NCBI RefSeq assembly: GCF_000621325.1
Contig: NZ_JHYQ01000018.1
Span: forward strand, 34,739 to 98,738
DNA: 64,000 nt
Direction of reading: 5' to 3'
Source: Thiothrix lacustris DSM 21227
Lineage (GTDB): Bacteria > Pseudomonadota > Gammaproteobacteria > Thiotrichales > Thiotrichaceae
Both the position numbers and the translations under genes were made by a program. The notes under the pieces were generated by a model, which ran no database searches, was not told where the DNA came from, and saw only the letters and a list, made by a program, of their open reading frames with translations. This document shows positions 35,244 through 45,223 of this stretch, piece by piece; the stretch's first letter is position 1, and each line of letters begins with the position of its first letter.

Positions 35244-37295
35244 ATGCAGCCAAGAAAAATCCTCATTACCAGCGCCCTGCCCTATGCCAATGGCCCGATC
35301 CACATTGGCCACATGGTCGAATACATCCAGACTGATATTTGGGCACGTTTTCAACGCTTACGCGGCAACGAATGCCATTATGTGTGCGCTGATGATACCC
35401 ACGGCACCCCCATCATGTTGCGTGCCCAGCAGGAAGGCATCACCCCCGAACAACTGATTGCCCGTAGCAGCGCAGAACACCAACGTGACTTTGCGGGTTT
35501 CAATGTCGCCTTCGATAACTACTACACCACACACTCTGATGAAAACCGTCACTTTGCAGAATTCATCTACAAAGCCGCACGTGAAAAAGGGCATATCGAA
35601 AAGCGCACGATCCGTCAGGCTTACGATGCGCAAGCACAAATGTTCCTGCCCGACCGTTTTATCAAGGGTGAATGCCCACGCTGTGGCGCGGCTGATCAAT
35701 ACGGTGACAATTGCGAAGCCTGTGGGGCAACCTATTCCCCCACGGATTTGAAAAACGCGGTTTCCGCCATTTCCGGCACCAAGCCCATCGAGAAAGAAAC
35801 CGAACACTATTTCTTCAAACTCGGGCATTTTGAAGCCTTCCTGCGCGAGTTTCTCGCCAGCGGTGCGGTGCAAAAGGAAATTGCCAACAAGCAAATGGAA
35901 TGGTTCGAGTCTGACCAAGGTTTGAGCGACTGGGATGTGTCCCGTGATGCGCCTTACTGGGGTTTCAAAATCCCCGATACCGACGACAAATATTTCTACG
36001 TGTGGCTGGATGCACCTATCGGTTATCTGGCGAGTTTCAAAAACCTGTGTGAGCGCACTGGGCTGGATTTTGATGCCTACTGGAAGCCCGATTCCACGAC
36101 TGAAGTTCACCATTTTATCGGCAAGGACATCGCCTACTTCCACACCCTATTCTGGCCTGCCTTGTTGCATGGCGCGGATTTCCGCACACCGACGGCGGTA
36201 CATTGCCACGGCTTCCTGACCGTCAATGGCGCGAAAATGTCCAAGTCACGCGGCACGTTCATTCAGGCTGAAAGCTACCTCAAGCACCTCAACCCGGAAT
36301 GGTTGCGTTACTACTTCGCCAGCAAACTCAGCAGTGGCGTGGATGACATCGACCTGAATCTGGAAGATTTCATTGCGCGGGTCAATAGCGACTTGGTGGG
36401 TAAAGTTGTCAATATTGCCTCGCGGTGTGCAGGTTTCATCAATAAGCGTTTTGCCAATACGCTGTCAGCCACCTTGCCAGACCCCGCTTTGTATCAAGCA
36501 TTTAGCGATGCATCCGAACACATTGCCGAACTCTACGAAAATCGCCGCTACAATCAGGCAATGCGTGAAATCATGGCGTTAGCAGACAAAGCCAACCAAT
36601 ACGTTGATGAACAAAAACCGTGGGTATTAGCCAAAGACCCGGAACGCCTTGCAGATGTACAAACCGTTTGTACCCAAGGCATCAATATGTTCCGCGCCAT
36701 TGTCACCTACCTCAAGCCGGTTTTGCCACAACTGGCAGCAGACACCGAAAGCTTCTTGAATGCCGGAGAACTAAACTGGAACAGTGCCGAAAAACCACTG
36801 TTAAACCAAGAAATTGGCACCTTCAAAGCCTTGATGACCCGCGTTGAAAGCACCATGGTAGAAGCCATGCTTGAAGATAATGCTTCGGCTGCGCTCAGCA
36901 ACCAAACCGAACGTTCCCTGAGCGAAGTCGAAGGGAATACAGGCGCATTGGCCGATGACCCCATCAGCCCAATGATTGAATACGATGATTTCGCCAAAAT
37001 TGACCTACGAATTGCTAAAATTGTGAAAGCAGAGCACGTCAAAGGTGCAGACAAGCTGGTACAATTGACCCTTGATCTAGGCGGAGAAACCCGCAATGTT
37101 TTTGCCGGGATAAAATCAGCCTACGACCCTGCCGATCTGGAAGGCCGCCTGACTGTCATGGTTGCCAACCTTGCGCCACGCAAAATGCGTTTTGGGGTAT
37201 CGGAAGGCATGGTATTAGCAGCAGGCCCTGGCGGTAGCGATCTGTTCATCCTGACGCCAGATAACGGTGCTGAGCCGGGAATGCGCGTAAAATAG
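35244..37295 (+). CDS. metG: Methionyl-tRNA synthetase
   Basis: MetG charges initiator and elongator tRNA(Met). Its 683 residues are the E. coli-like form with a C-terminal tRNA-binding domain. HIGH is at residues 20-23 ([11 protein letters not shown]). The zinc knuckle is [18 protein letters not shown] at about 146-163. KMSKS appears as [11 protein letters not shown] near residue 333. The anticodon-binding helices follow, with [20 protein letters not shown] close to the expected tRNA-recognition region. The EMAPII-like C-terminal domain covers about 580-683 ([25 protein letters not shown]). It is a single gene, 235 bases from the preceding divergent lipoprotein gene. Confidence 0.98.
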   Translation: MQPRKILITSALPYANGPIHIGHMVEYIQTDIWARFQRLRGNECHYVCADDTHGTPIMLRAQQEGITPEQLIARSSAEHQRDFAGFNVAFDNYYTTHSDENRHFAEFIYKAAREKGHIEKRTIRQAYDAQAQMFLPDRFIKGECPRCGAADQYGDNCEACGATYSPTDLKNAVSAISGTKPIEKETEHYFFKLGHFEAFLREFLASGAVQKEIANKQMEWFESDQGLSDWDVSRDAPYWGFKIPDTDDKYFYVWLDAPIGYLASFKNLCERTGLDFDAYWKPDSTTEVHHFIGKDIAYFHTLFWPALLHGADFRTPTAVHCHGFLTVNGAKMSKSRGTFIQAESYLKHLNPEWLRYYFASKLSSGVDDIDLNLEDFIARVNSDLVGKVVNIASRCAGFINKRFANTLSATLPDPALYQAFSDASEHIAELYENRRYNQAMREIMALADKANQYVDEQKPWVLAKDPERLADVQTVCTQGINMFRAIVTYLKPVLPQLAADTESFLNAGELNWNSAEKPLLNQEIGTFKALMTRVESTMVEAMLEDNASAALSNQTERSLSEVEGNTGALADDPISPMIEYDDFAKIDLRIAKIVKAEHVKGADKLVQLTLDLGGETRNVFAGIKSAYDPADLEGRLTVMVANLAPRKMRFGVSEGMVLAAGPGGSDLFILTPDNGAEPGMRVK

Positions 37296-37334
37296 AATAC
37301 TCATAAAACACTCAACAAGACGATAATAAAGACG

Positions 37335-39593
37335 ATGTTAGGGAAGTTTTTCAAACCAAAATGGCAGCATAATGATGCCAACGTCCGCCTGAAAGCACTC
37401 GCCAATTTGGCGAGCGATAGCGTGGAATTAATCAAGATAGCCCAAAGCGATCCTGACAGTAATGTGCGCATGGAAGCCATTACACGGCTATCTCACCTGC
37501 CAACACTGGTGCAACTGGGGCATACCTCCGGTTCTATCGGTGAACGCTCGAGACAGCGGGTAATCGGCCTAGCCGCGACTGATCATCACCATGACCACTT
37601 GTTGGCAGACGTATTTCAGTGGCTACAAAACCCAGCACTATTACGCAGTATTGCTCGAGATTCCCTGCGCGGTATCAAGCTACGCCATCACGCCATCGCC
37701 AAATTGGATGATCAGGAATTACTGTTCAACATTGCCGACAAGGATACCTCCAAAGAAATCCAGTACATTGCCGCCAAGAAAATCACGGATCTGGAACAAC
37801 TCAAAACCCTTGAGAAGCACCACGGCAAAAGCAACAAACGCCTACGTCAACTCCTGAAAGATTGTTTGGAAATCGAGCAACAGCAGCAACAAAAGCAAGC
37901 AGCGATTAACGGTCTGTGTGCTGAAACTGAAAATCTTGGCAAAACCGGCACATGGGAACAAGGCAAAACCCGCGCAAAAGTACTGGAACAACGCTGGCTA
38001 AAACTGACGACTCAGCCATCACCTGAACAACAAGCACGCTTCCAGCAAGCGCTTGAACACTTCCGACAACAACTGAGTGCTTGGGAAACCGAGCAAGCGC
38101 AACGCAACCAGCAACTTGCCGAACAAGCAGCAGCACAAGCCCGCTCTCAAGCCGAAGCAGCGCAACAAGCAGAACAAGCGCTGCACGCTGCACTCGAACA
38201 ACAGGAACGTGAACAGCAAGCACAAGCCGAAGCCCGTCAACGCCAACAGCAACAGCAAGCTTTGCGGGAAGAGAAACTTCAACAGCTGCATGAGACCCTG
38301 AAAACATTGGAAGCACACCTCGATGCCGAGCAATACGGCGAAGCGATTGAGGTTCACAAGGCGCTCAGCGCCAATATCAAGGATGCTTCAGAACTGCCGA
38401 GCAAAGACATCGCCTTTTTCCAACGCAGGCTGCAAGCCTTCGCCCCCATGCTGCGCGAACTGCAAGACTGGCGACGCTGGGGAACCGATCAAGTACGCAA
38501 ACAACTGATCGAAACAGCAGAACACTTGCGCTCCGATGACGACATCGCCCCACAGGAACGCGCCAAAAAAATCCACTCCCTGCGTGAAGAATGGCGCAAG
38601 CTGTCCCACATGGAACCTGGACAACAACGTGCCCTATGGCAAGCCTTTGATGCCAATGCCACCGCTGCTTACGAACCCAGCAAACAATACTTCGTCGAGC
38701 AAGCCCAACAGCGTGAAGCTCACCTGCAACAACGCCATGACATTTGCGCCCAGCTTGAAGCTCTCCATAACGCAACCGATTGGGGACATGCTGACTGGCG
38801 TAGCCTACAAGCAGGTGTCAACCAACTGCGTAAACTGTGGAAAGATGCCGGAACCGTCAGTCACAAAGACTGGAAAAGCATCAATGAACGCTTTAACGCC
38901 GCGATGGATTCACTGGAAGCCCACTTCAAGACTGAACGTAGCCGCAACTGGCAGGAACGCACCCAACTCGTCGAACAAGCTCAAGCCTTGCTGGAGCAAC
39001 CCAATACCGCACAAGCAGTCGAACAAGCCAAAGCTCTGCAAACCCAGTGGCTCATTACCCTGACATCGCGCCCTTCAGACGAGCAGCGCTTGTGGAAACA
39101 ATTCCGCGAACCGATGGATACCCTGTTTGCCCGTGCCCGTGATGAGCGCCAGCAACAACAGCAGGAACGCAACGCCCAGCTTGCCGAAGAAGCTCGTCAG
39201 ATAGCCGAGCAACAGCAACGCGAACTGGAACGCCAGCAACAGAAAGTAGCAGAACTCGAAGCGCTCGCCGCACAATCCCTCGACTATAAGCAGGCGGAAG
39301 CCAGCGAGGACGCGCAAGTTTCCAACCGCACGGCAGGCGAATTACTGTGCCTACAACTGGAAATTCTGCTAGGTCTAGAAACCCCCGCAGACTTCCAACA
39401 AGTTCGCCTCCAATATCAGGTAGCGCAACTTTCGGAAACGATGCGTAGCCGCAAAGATGCTCAGGAATCCAATGCACAGGCACTACCGCTATTGAAACAA
39501 TGGTATGCCTTGGGTGGAATGCCCGCTGCCGCACTGGCAAGCCAGACGGCACGGATCGAACACATTAAGGAAGCACTTCTTCCTCAGCAGTAA
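37335..39593 (+). CDS. DUF349 coiled-coil protein with N-terminal HEAT-like repeats
   Basis: Function unknown. The 752 residues begin with helical HEAT-like repeats (ANVRLKALANLASDSVELIKIAQSDPDSNVRMEAITRLSHL and similar, to about 185), continue with a long Gln/Glu/Ala-rich coiled coil (about 235-330), then several DUF349 units (about 350-620; REEWRKLSHMEPGQQRALWQAF and QRLWKQFREPMDTLFARARDE are typical), and a second coiled coil before a helical C-terminus. No signal peptide is present, so it should be cytoplasmic. It follows metG by 39 bases. Its last 29 bases overlap the 3' end of rdgC on the opposite strand. Confidence 0.85.
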   Translation: MLGKFFKPKWQHNDANVRLKALANLASDSVELIKIAQSDPDSNVRMEAITRLSHLPTLVQLGHTSGSIGERSRQRVIGLAATDHHHDHLLADVFQWLQNPALLRSIARDSLRGIKLRHHAIAKLDDQELLFNIADKDTSKEIQYIAAKKITDLEQLKTLEKHHGKSNKRLRQLLKDCLEIEQQQQQKQAAINGLCAETENLGKTGTWEQGKTRAKVLEQRWLKLTTQPSPEQQARFQQALEHFRQQLSAWETEQAQRNQQLAEQAAAQARSQAEAAQQAEQALHAALEQQEREQQAQAEARQRQQQQQALREEKLQQLHETLKTLEAHLDAEQYGEAIEVHKALSANIKDASELPSKDIAFFQRRLQAFAPMLRELQDWRRWGTDQVRKQLIETAEHLRSDDDIAPQERAKKIHSLREEWRKLSHMEPGQQRALWQAFDANATAAYEPSKQYFVEQAQQREAHLQQRHDICAQLEALHNATDWGHADWRSLQAGVNQLRKLWKDAGTVSHKDWKSINERFNAAMDSLEAHFKTERSRNWQERTQLVEQAQALLEQPNTAQAVEQAKALQTQWLITLTSRPSDEQRLWKQFREPMDTLFARARDERQQQQQERNAQLAEEARQIAEQQQRELERQQQKVAELEALAAQSLDYKQAEASEDAQVSNRTAGELLCLQLEILLGLETPADFQQVRLQYQVAQLSETMRSRKDAQESNAQALPLLKQWYALGGMPAAALASQTARIEHIKEALLPQQ

Positions 39594-40482
39594 AGCAACG
39601 CAGCAGGTCGGTCAACAGTTTGTTGACCTCCCCTGTCATCAGGGTGAATTCGATGTCGAGCTTTTCCGCGTGTGATTGCGGATCAGCATCCTTGAGGTTT
39701 TCTTCCAGCACATCGAGGAAACGCACCCGGCGGATGCCCAACTCGTCGGTCAGCATGAAGCTGATTTTGTTATCCCACACCAATGCTAGCTTGGAAACGG
39801 TCTTGCCCGCTGCAAGGTTGGCTTGCACCACTTCGGCATTCAGCTCATGGCGCTTGAACACCGCAACACTGTTTTCCTCGCCTTGGCCTTTCAGCTCGCA
39901 CTCTTCACCCAAAGCAAACGGCGCAGGCAAGGTATGATCATCCGCCAACCATTGCGTCATCATCACGGCCGGGGACATATCCGTTTTAGGCGGTGTGACC
40001 GGTAAACTACCAATGGTGGTACGCAGTAAATGCGTCAGGCGTTCGCCTTGAGTATTGGAAGAGCTGTTGATGATCATCCAACCGTTGGGTACGTCGATCC
40101 AAGCATCCATTTTTTTGGTGCGGGTGAAGGCTTTGGGTAACAACTCAAATTCGATCTCGTCACGCAAATCCTGCTTTTCGCGCTTACCCACCTTACGGGC
40201 ATCTTTTTCTTCGATTTCAGCCACCAGTGCATCCAGCTCTTCGCGAATCACGGAGGCAGGCAACAGCTTTTCCTGATGCGCCAGTGTCAATAACAAGCAG
40301 CCGTTGGCAGCGTGAACCAGTTGTTCGCTGTTGCGCCCAAACGGGGAAACCCAGCCACTGGCTTCGCGCAGCTCATTGCCGCAGCCCAGAAAGGGTTTGC
40401 TTTCAAGGGCTTCGTGCAGTTCTTCAGGGGTAAGGGTGAAATCACTGCTCAAACGCAGCAGGTAGAGATTCTTGAACCACAT
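39565..40482 (-). CDS. rdgC: Recombination-associated protein RdgC
   Basis: RdgC forms a ring around double-stranded DNA and modulates RecA. The 305 residues are standard. The N-terminus MWFKNLYLLRLSSDFTLTPEELHEALESKPFLGCG, quoted here only in part by key words WFKNL and FLGCG, and FGRNSEQLVHAANGCLLLTLAHQEKLLPASVI, followed by KRELRD-like LRDEIEFELLPKAFTR and WIDVPNGWMIINSSSN, are diagnostic. The C-terminus is EEEVLP. It converges on the DUF349 gene with a 29-base coding overlap. Confidence 0.96.
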   Translation of the reverse strand: MWFKNLYLLRLSSDFTLTPEELHEALESKPFLGCGNELREASGWVSPFGRNSEQLVHAANGCLLLTLAHQEKLLPASVIREELDALVAEIEEKDARKVGKREKQDLRDEIEFELLPKAFTRTKKMDAWIDVPNGWMIINSSSNTQGERLTHLLRTTIGSLPVTPPKTDMSPAVMMTQWLADDHTLPAPFALGEECELKGQGEENSVAVFKRHELNAEVVQANLAAGKTVSKLALVWDNKISFMLTDELGIRRVRFLDVLEENLKDADPQSHAEKLDIEFTLMTGEVNKLLTDLLRCFTAEEEVLP

Positions 40483-40539
40483 GGGAAAGCCTTTCTATGA
40501 TGGATAGGAAGGCGGATTATGCCGGAAACCTTGCCAGAC

Positions 40540-41682
40540 TTAAACAAACGGCAGTGTACCGAATGGCTTCCACGGGTTAGCCTGCCTCAGCCACTGCTGG
40601 GCAACCGTGCCATAAACCTTACGGAAGTCGACACTGTGCGACAAATTACCTTCCCCATCCAGATGGCTCAGATCAGGTTTATCGCCGTAAATGCCGCCAC
40701 GTACCTTGCCACCCATCACCAGTTGTACGGAAGCCGTGCCGTGGTCAGTGCCTTTGGCATGGTTTTCCTGTACCCGTCGCCCGAATTCCGAATACGTCAT
40801 CAGCATGACATCATTCCAGCGCCCACCGCGTTGCATCGCTTGAGCAAAGGAATCCAGCCCGCCTGCCAGTTGGTATAACAAATTACTTTGCACACCCGCC
40901 TGATTGCTGTGGGTATCAAAACCATCCAATGTGACCATGTACACGGTGGCATCCACCCCCGTGAGAATCATTTTTGCTACTGATTCCAACTCACGTCCAA
41001 AACCACTGCTGGAAAAATTAACCCCTAATGCTGCGGGATGCTGTAGTTTTTTACTCAACTGCTCCCCGGCGGCATACAACTGGTGGTGTACATTGGTCAA
41101 ATGTGCCAACACTGAATTAGTCGTGACGGGCTGAATATCCTCCAAAAGACTGATCTGGCTAAGAAAACTTTGTGGGCTTTGCATCGCAATAGTATTGCAG
41201 TTTTTCCCTGTTATCGGCACAGCACTATCACCGATAGCAATACCATGTAAACCTGGTTTGCACCCCGGTAGCAATGCCCCTAACCAGCCGGTGTCCGAAT
41301 AGTTGCTGGCATCAACGGCGGTTTCCCAAATATCAAGCGAGCGGAAATGCGACAGACTTCCCTGCGGATAACCCACACCTTGCACCCAAGCCATATTGCC
41401 TTTATCCCACCAGGGTTTCAGCACTTTGAGGTAAGGGTTCAAGCCATAGCTCTCGCCAATATCGAGCACCTGATGTTTAGGGATGCCTAGTGTAGGGCGG
41501 GCTTGATAATACAAGGGGTCAGTATAAGGAACCAGCGTGTTCAAGCCATCATTACCACCCGCGAGTTTCACCAACACTAAAATACGCTGCTGCGGGCGGG
41601 GAGCAGCCGCCAGCACTTCCGCAGGCAGTGCACTCAGCCACGGCAGCAATGCTGCCATTCCTAGAAATTCTCGACGGTTCAT
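40540..41682 (-). CDS. DUF1501 secreted protein with Tat-like signal
   Basis: DUF1501 proteins resemble sulfatases and are usually encoded beside DUF1800 proteins; their substrate is not established. The 380 residues (ATG at 41682) begin MNRREFLGMAALLPWLSALP, a twin-arginine-type signal with RREFLG and a hydrophobic core, cleaved near VLAAAP. Diagnostic stretches are VLVKLAGGNDGLNTLVPYTDPLYYQARPTL, WVQGVGYPQGSLSHFRSLDIWETA, VTLDGFDTHSNQ and YSEFGRRVQENHAKGTDHGTA, the last with likely metal His residues. Export by Tat in a folded state is the inference. It follows DUF1800 with a gap of 24 bases, an apparent two-gene operon. Confidence 0.9.
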   Translation of the reverse strand: MNRREFLGMAALLPWLSALPAEVLAAAPRPQQRILVLVKLAGGNDGLNTLVPYTDPLYYQARPTLGIPKHQVLDIGESYGLNPYLKVLKPWWDKGNMAWVQGVGYPQGSLSHFRSLDIWETAVDASNYSDTGWLGALLPGCKPGLHGIAIGDSAVPITGKNCNTIAMQSPQSFLSQISLLEDIQPVTTNSVLAHLTNVHHQLYAAGEQLSKKLQHPAALGVNFSSSGFGRELESVAKMILTGVDATVYMVTLDGFDTHSNQAGVQSNLLYQLAGGLDSFAQAMQRGGRWNDVMLMTYSEFGRRVQENHAKGTDHGTASVQLVMGGKVRGGIYGDKPDLSHLDGEGNLSHSVDFRKVYGTVAQQWLRQANPWKPFGTLPFV

Positions 41683-41706
41683 ATGATCTGCATCCACATC
41701 ATGGGG

Positions 41707-42996
41707 TTAGGATACCTGAAAGGCAGGGTCAAGCAGCAAGGAGCGCACTAAGCGCCGCGCACCGGGCGTGGTGGGCAAGGGCTGCAAGGGTTTGACGGGC
41801 AGTAACCATTCCACCAGTTGCTCCTCGGAAGCATTGGGTAATTTCACGCCTGCTGCACTTTTATCATTCAAATCGCCGCGTGACAATTTGGAAAGGTAGG
41901 CATTACGTACCAGTAAGGTTTGGGTGCTGATCCAGTGTTCACCACCGCTCCAGCCTTTAACGTTGGGTGGGTCAAATAACTCCTGACCCAACAAGCGGCA
42001 CAAATTCAGCAATTCCTGTGTGGATTCGCGCGGGTATGGCAGCGTCCGTAGCGTACCGATCACGAGTTCCACGGGCGATTTCACCAGTGTCCCACGGTTC
42101 TGTAGTGCCCAAAAAGGTTCACTGGTCAGCAGCGTCCGCATGAAGCGCTGGATATCGTAATGGGATTTCCGCAGTTGCTGCGCCCAAACACTAACCAACG
42201 CCGGATCAGGGCGATTGCTGACGAACTCCAGCCAAAACTTTTCGGTAAGACGTTCAGCAGTACGCGGGTGTTCCAGCAAGATTTTGATAATGTCATCACC
42301 CGTAAATCTGCCGGTTTTACCTAGAAACGTGACTGAATCAGACGCGTGTTCTTCTGGGCGGATAATGAATTTGCCAGTATTATTGTCAACGCCCCAACCC
42401 GTAAAGGCTTTGGCGGCGGCTTTCACATCAGATTCGCGATACTGCCCGCGCCCAATGGTAAACAGCTCCAGTAGCTCACGGGCGAAATTTTCATTGGGCT
42501 GTGATTTAGTATTTTGGTAACCATCCAAATACACCAGCATGGCGGGGTCCCTCGCCATTGCCCGCAGCAATTCGGCAAAATTCCCCGTCGCATGGCGGCG
42601 CAACAGCAAGTTTTGCTGGTAAAGCAAACTAGGTTGCAAGGTTTTCTGGATAGAGGAAGTGAAATGGTTGTGCCAGAACAAGGTCATGCGTTCAATAAAC
42701 GGCGTGTGAGTAGCAAGCATTTGCTCCACCCACCATGCTTGCAGAAGCTTGCCTTCACGTTGTGAAATTGACCAGGCCGAGTTACGGGTTTTCATGTCAT
42801 TCAAGCGCATCGGTTCGAGCTTTAACCACGGTGTCATACGCGGTGTCGGCCTCAAACCAGAGGCAGCAGAATGCAGCACCCAGTTGACCGCATCCTCTTG
42901 GCTACGGCCTTCCAGTTGTTTGATCATATCCCATTCCGCGCCTAAGCCGGTACGTGATACAAGGTGAACTGCATCCTTAAAAGCAAGTAATCCCAT
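41707..42996 (-). CDS. DUF1800 family protein
   Basis: Partner of the DUF1501 gene just downstream; biochemical role unknown. The 429 residues include HLVSRTGLGAEWDMI at the N-terminus, MTLFWHNHFTSS (the conserved WHNHF motif), YLDGYQNTKSQPNENFARELLELFTIG with the invariant NENFARELLELFTLG-like block, AAKAFTGWGVD, FWLEFVSNRPD, FDPPNVKGWSGGEHWIST, and a C-terminal LVRSLLLDPAFQ. There is no obvious signal peptide, unlike DUF1501; in other genomes some DUF1800 proteins also lack one. The operon-like pairing is conserved across many bacteria. Confidence 0.9.
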   Translation of the reverse strand: MGLLAFKDAVHLVSRTGLGAEWDMIKQLEGRSQEDAVNWVLHSAASGLRPTPRMTPWLKLEPMRLNDMKTRNSAWSISQREGKLLQAWWVEQMLATHTPFIERMTLFWHNHFTSSIQKTLQPSLLYQQNLLLRRHATGNFAELLRAMARDPAMLVYLDGYQNTKSQPNENFARELLELFTIGRGQYRESDVKAAAKAFTGWGVDNNTGKFIIRPEEHASDSVTFLGKTGRFTGDDIIKILLEHPRTAERLTEKFWLEFVSNRPDPALVSVWAQQLRKSHYDIQRFMRTLLTSEPFWALQNRGTLVKSPVELVIGTLRTLPYPRESTQELLNLCRLLGQELFDPPNVKGWSGGEHWISTQTLLVRNAYLSKLSRGDLNDKSAAGVKLPNASEEQLVEWLLPVKPLQPLPTTPGARRLVRSLLLDPAFQVS

Positions 42997-43046
42997 AACC
43001 TTACTGCGCTAGAAATAATATTAATAATAACGTAACCAAACAGTAA

Positions 43047-43071
43047 GTTTAGTTCAAAATTTAAACTAAAC
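43047..43071 (-). terminator. Weak hairpin after the unknown membrane protein gene
   Basis: GTTTAGTT (43047-43054) and AACTAAAC (43064-43071) form a perfect eight-base stem with a nine-base loop, 16 bases past the stop of the minus-strand gene. The stem is AT-rich and the following T-run is broken, so termination would be modest. It could instead be a regulator site for DUF1800. Confidence 0.35.
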
Positions 43072-43086
43072 AACGGATTTTCAAGA

Positions 43087-44106
43087 TCAATTTTTCAATC
43101 TTATACTGCCAAACGAGACGATAAAGCCGATGAACGATACTAATGAAGCAAGAGCGCTGATGAGTAATTCAGCCGACTTACGTAATGTCCGTACTGTTCC
43201 AATAGCACCTTTACCTAACAACTTCATGAGGCCTTTAGTCTGCGTACCGTATTGCAGGCTAAGCTTTTCTAACCGCATCAAATCATCACTATTTTCAACA
43301 TATTGCAACAAGTGTACTACATCAACGGTAGAGCTTGCTTTACGAATATTGTTCACCTGCTCAGCCGTCTGTTGGATCGCTTGTGTTGCCTGAGGGTTGT
43401 AAGCCTTAACAGCAGCCTTACTGATACCCTCTAGATTTTTCTCCGCTCGTGCCGCTGATAAGAACCCTTTATAGTCGAAGACTTCTGAACCCTGCCTGAG
43501 CAGGAGCTTCTGGAAGGGAGGTGTCAAACGCCCACCCTTAGCGGCGAGCTTAGTGGTAGATACGCCCCCCTTTACAGGCGCTACTGTACCCGCACTGGCA
43601 ATAGAAGCAGCAGTCAACCCAACCCCGACACCCGCTAACGTTACAATCAACTCATTAACAGGCTCGTTTTTAGCATATAGCTGGTACTGCTCCCACAAAT
43701 CCCGCGCATCACCCACCACCGTAAAATCCGAGGTCAGTGCCCCTGCCACGCCTGCACCACTGGTCGCATTACCCTCCAAGAAACCGGCAGTAAAATCATT
43801 CACTGTACGACGGGCAGTATTCAAGGGAGATTCCAACCGTTGCAGTTCGGCTTCAAATTCAGCGGGTTGCACTGCGTAGCCAAAGGTACCGGCAAGACTC
43901 AGGTACATGCGGGCATCAGCAGGATTATTGTTGGCAATGGCATCCTGAACCTGCTGGCGCACCTCGACATCACTGACCTGATGTAACATCATTTGTGCCA
44001 CATCTGCTGCCACCTCATCGTATTGCCAATAATCCAGCAACGCCTTAAGACTGCCAACCAACAGTACAATGGAGATTAAGAACAGACTAAAGTTCCATGT
44101 TTTCAT
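43087..44106 (-). CDS. Membrane-anchored protein of unknown function
   Basis: I do not recognise this family. The 339 residues have an N-terminal hydrophobic segment (about 5-24, FSLFLISIVLLVGSLKALL). A helical acidic region follows with a heavy Ala/Asn/Gln content. There is a Gly/Ala/Thr-rich hydrophobic stretch at about 152-180 (LIVTLAGVGVGLTAASIASAGTVAPVKGG), then a basic and helical segment, and a final hydrophobic helix (about 312-333, LLISALASLVSFIGFIVSFGSI). It probably spans the inner membrane two or three times with a sizeable periplasmic part. It lies 10 bases before the MetA-type gene on the same strand but shows no link to methionine synthesis. Confidence 0.65.
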   Translation of the reverse strand: MKTWNFSLFLISIVLLVGSLKALLDYWQYDEVAADVAQMMLHQVSDVEVRQQVQDAIANNNPADARMYLSLAGTFGYAVQPAEFEAELQRLESPLNTARRTVNDFTAGFLEGNATSGAGVAGALTSDFTVVGDARDLWEQYQLYAKNEPVNELIVTLAGVGVGLTAASIASAGTVAPVKGGVSTTKLAAKGGRLTPPFQKLLLRQGSEVFDYKGFLSAARAEKNLEGISKAAVKAYNPQATQAIQQTAEQVNNIRKASSTVDVVHLLQYVENSDDLMRLEKLSLQYGTQTKGLMKLLGKGAIGTVRTLRKSAELLISALASLVSFIGFIVSFGSIRLKN

Positions 44107-44116
44107 ACCTTATAGC

Positions 44117-45202
44117 CTAGCCCATTCCCCTGTGTTTGCGCAGCTTTAACGGATCATTAGGGTCAACCCCCTCCATGAAAGGCTTACGACGATCATTATT
44201 GGTGATCTGGTAAACCTTACCGATCCAGTTGCTGTAAAACACTTTGGCGGTGTCACGCCAGGTATTGTGCAACATCGACAACAGCAAGGCTTCCGGGAAA
44301 TCCGGTAAAGGCTTGCCCTGACGTTTAGCAAGACGCTGTGTCAGCCGGTATTCGTTGAGGATAGCCTTGGCCTTGGGGCGCAGGTAGTTTTCCGGGAACG
44401 GCGGGTAGTCTTCCCGCGCGCCCTCAAACCAACGCATGGTTTCGCGACGGTATTCCTTCAACAGGCTGACCTGATCGTATTCCGGGTGGCCTTGCAGGAA
44501 AATCATGCGAAACAAATCGGGGCTGACCGCCATGTGTACGCCCGCCTCATCGCTTTCCACCAGCACTTGCACCCCAACCGCTTCCAGTTGCACCCGGTCG
44601 ATTTGGTTGAAACGCGAATGCGGCACATCGAAACGGGTATTGAGGTCGTTAACCAGCGGATGTTCTGGCATCGTTACCGCATGGCTGTAAACGCCCCAGC
44701 GTTTGAAACCCAAAGGGCGACGCCGAATTCCCCACAAATGCTGCACCAGTGCATGGCTGGCGAGGCAGGAACACAGCGTGGACGTAACATTTTCCATCGC
44801 CCATGCCGCCACTTCGCACAGCCCTTCCCAGAACGGCTCGTCCTCCAGATGCGCCGCTGACGGGTTTGCGCCGGTAATAATCAACGCATCCAGCCCTTGT
44901 TTCCGCAAATCCTCAAACTTTTCGTAGTGCTGGTCAATGTAGGCTTGCGCCTTGTCACTGCGCGGCAAGCTATCCAGCGTAAACGGGTGGATGTGGAATT
45001 GCGCAATCAGGTTGGACTCGCCCACCAGCCGGAAAAACTGGCGTTCTGTGGCTGCCAACGCCGCATCCGGCATCATGTTCAAAAAACCGATATGCAGTTC
45101 GCGGATGTCCTGATTGAAAGCGTAATCTTCACTCAGAACAGTCTGGCCTTCCTGGCGCAAGCGTTCAAACGTTGGCAGCGCGGTATGTGCGACTAATGGC
45201 AT
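44117..45202 (-). CDS. Homoserine O-acyltransferase, MetA family (divergent)
   Basis: MetA-type enzymes acylate homoserine in methionine synthesis using succinyl-CoA or acetyl-CoA. The 361 residues are somewhat longer than E. coli MetA (309). Seen are LHIGFLNMMPDAALAATERQFFRLVG at 36-61, the catalytic nucleophile region TSTLCSCLASHA with the likely Cys at 146, and FLQGHPEYD with His239 and Glu241 of the triad. The acyl-CoA selectivity loop reads ITGANPSAAHLED, which carries neither the Gly of known succinyl-transferases nor the Glu of known acetyl-transferases at the expected point, so I leave the donor open. The C-terminus (about 300-361) extends beyond the core. A GGGAGG ribosome site precedes the ATG. 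Confidence 0.85.
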   Translation of the reverse strand: MPLVAHTALPTFERLRQEGQTVLSEDYAFNQDIRELHIGFLNMMPDAALAATERQFFRLVGESNLIAQFHIHPFTLDSLPRSDKAQAYIDQHYEKFEDLRKQGLDALIITGANPSAAHLEDEPFWEGLCEVAAWAMENVTSTLCSCLASHALVQHLWGIRRRPLGFKRWGVYSHAVTMPEHPLVNDLNTRFDVPHSRFNQIDRVQLEAVGVQVLVESDEAGVHMAVSPDLFRMIFLQGHPEYDQVSLLKEYRRETMRWFEGAREDYPPFPENYLRPKAKAILNEYRLTQRLAKRQGKPLPDFPEALLLSMLHNTWRDTAKVFYSNWIGKVYQITNNDRRKPFMEGVDPNDPLKLRKHRGMG

Positions 45203-45223
45203 GGATTCCCTTCACCTCCCAGC

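Noticed and set aside
35358..36143. A 261-codon minus-strand frame inside metG.
   Set aside because: It is opposite the catalytic core of metG and contains no motif; a shadow.
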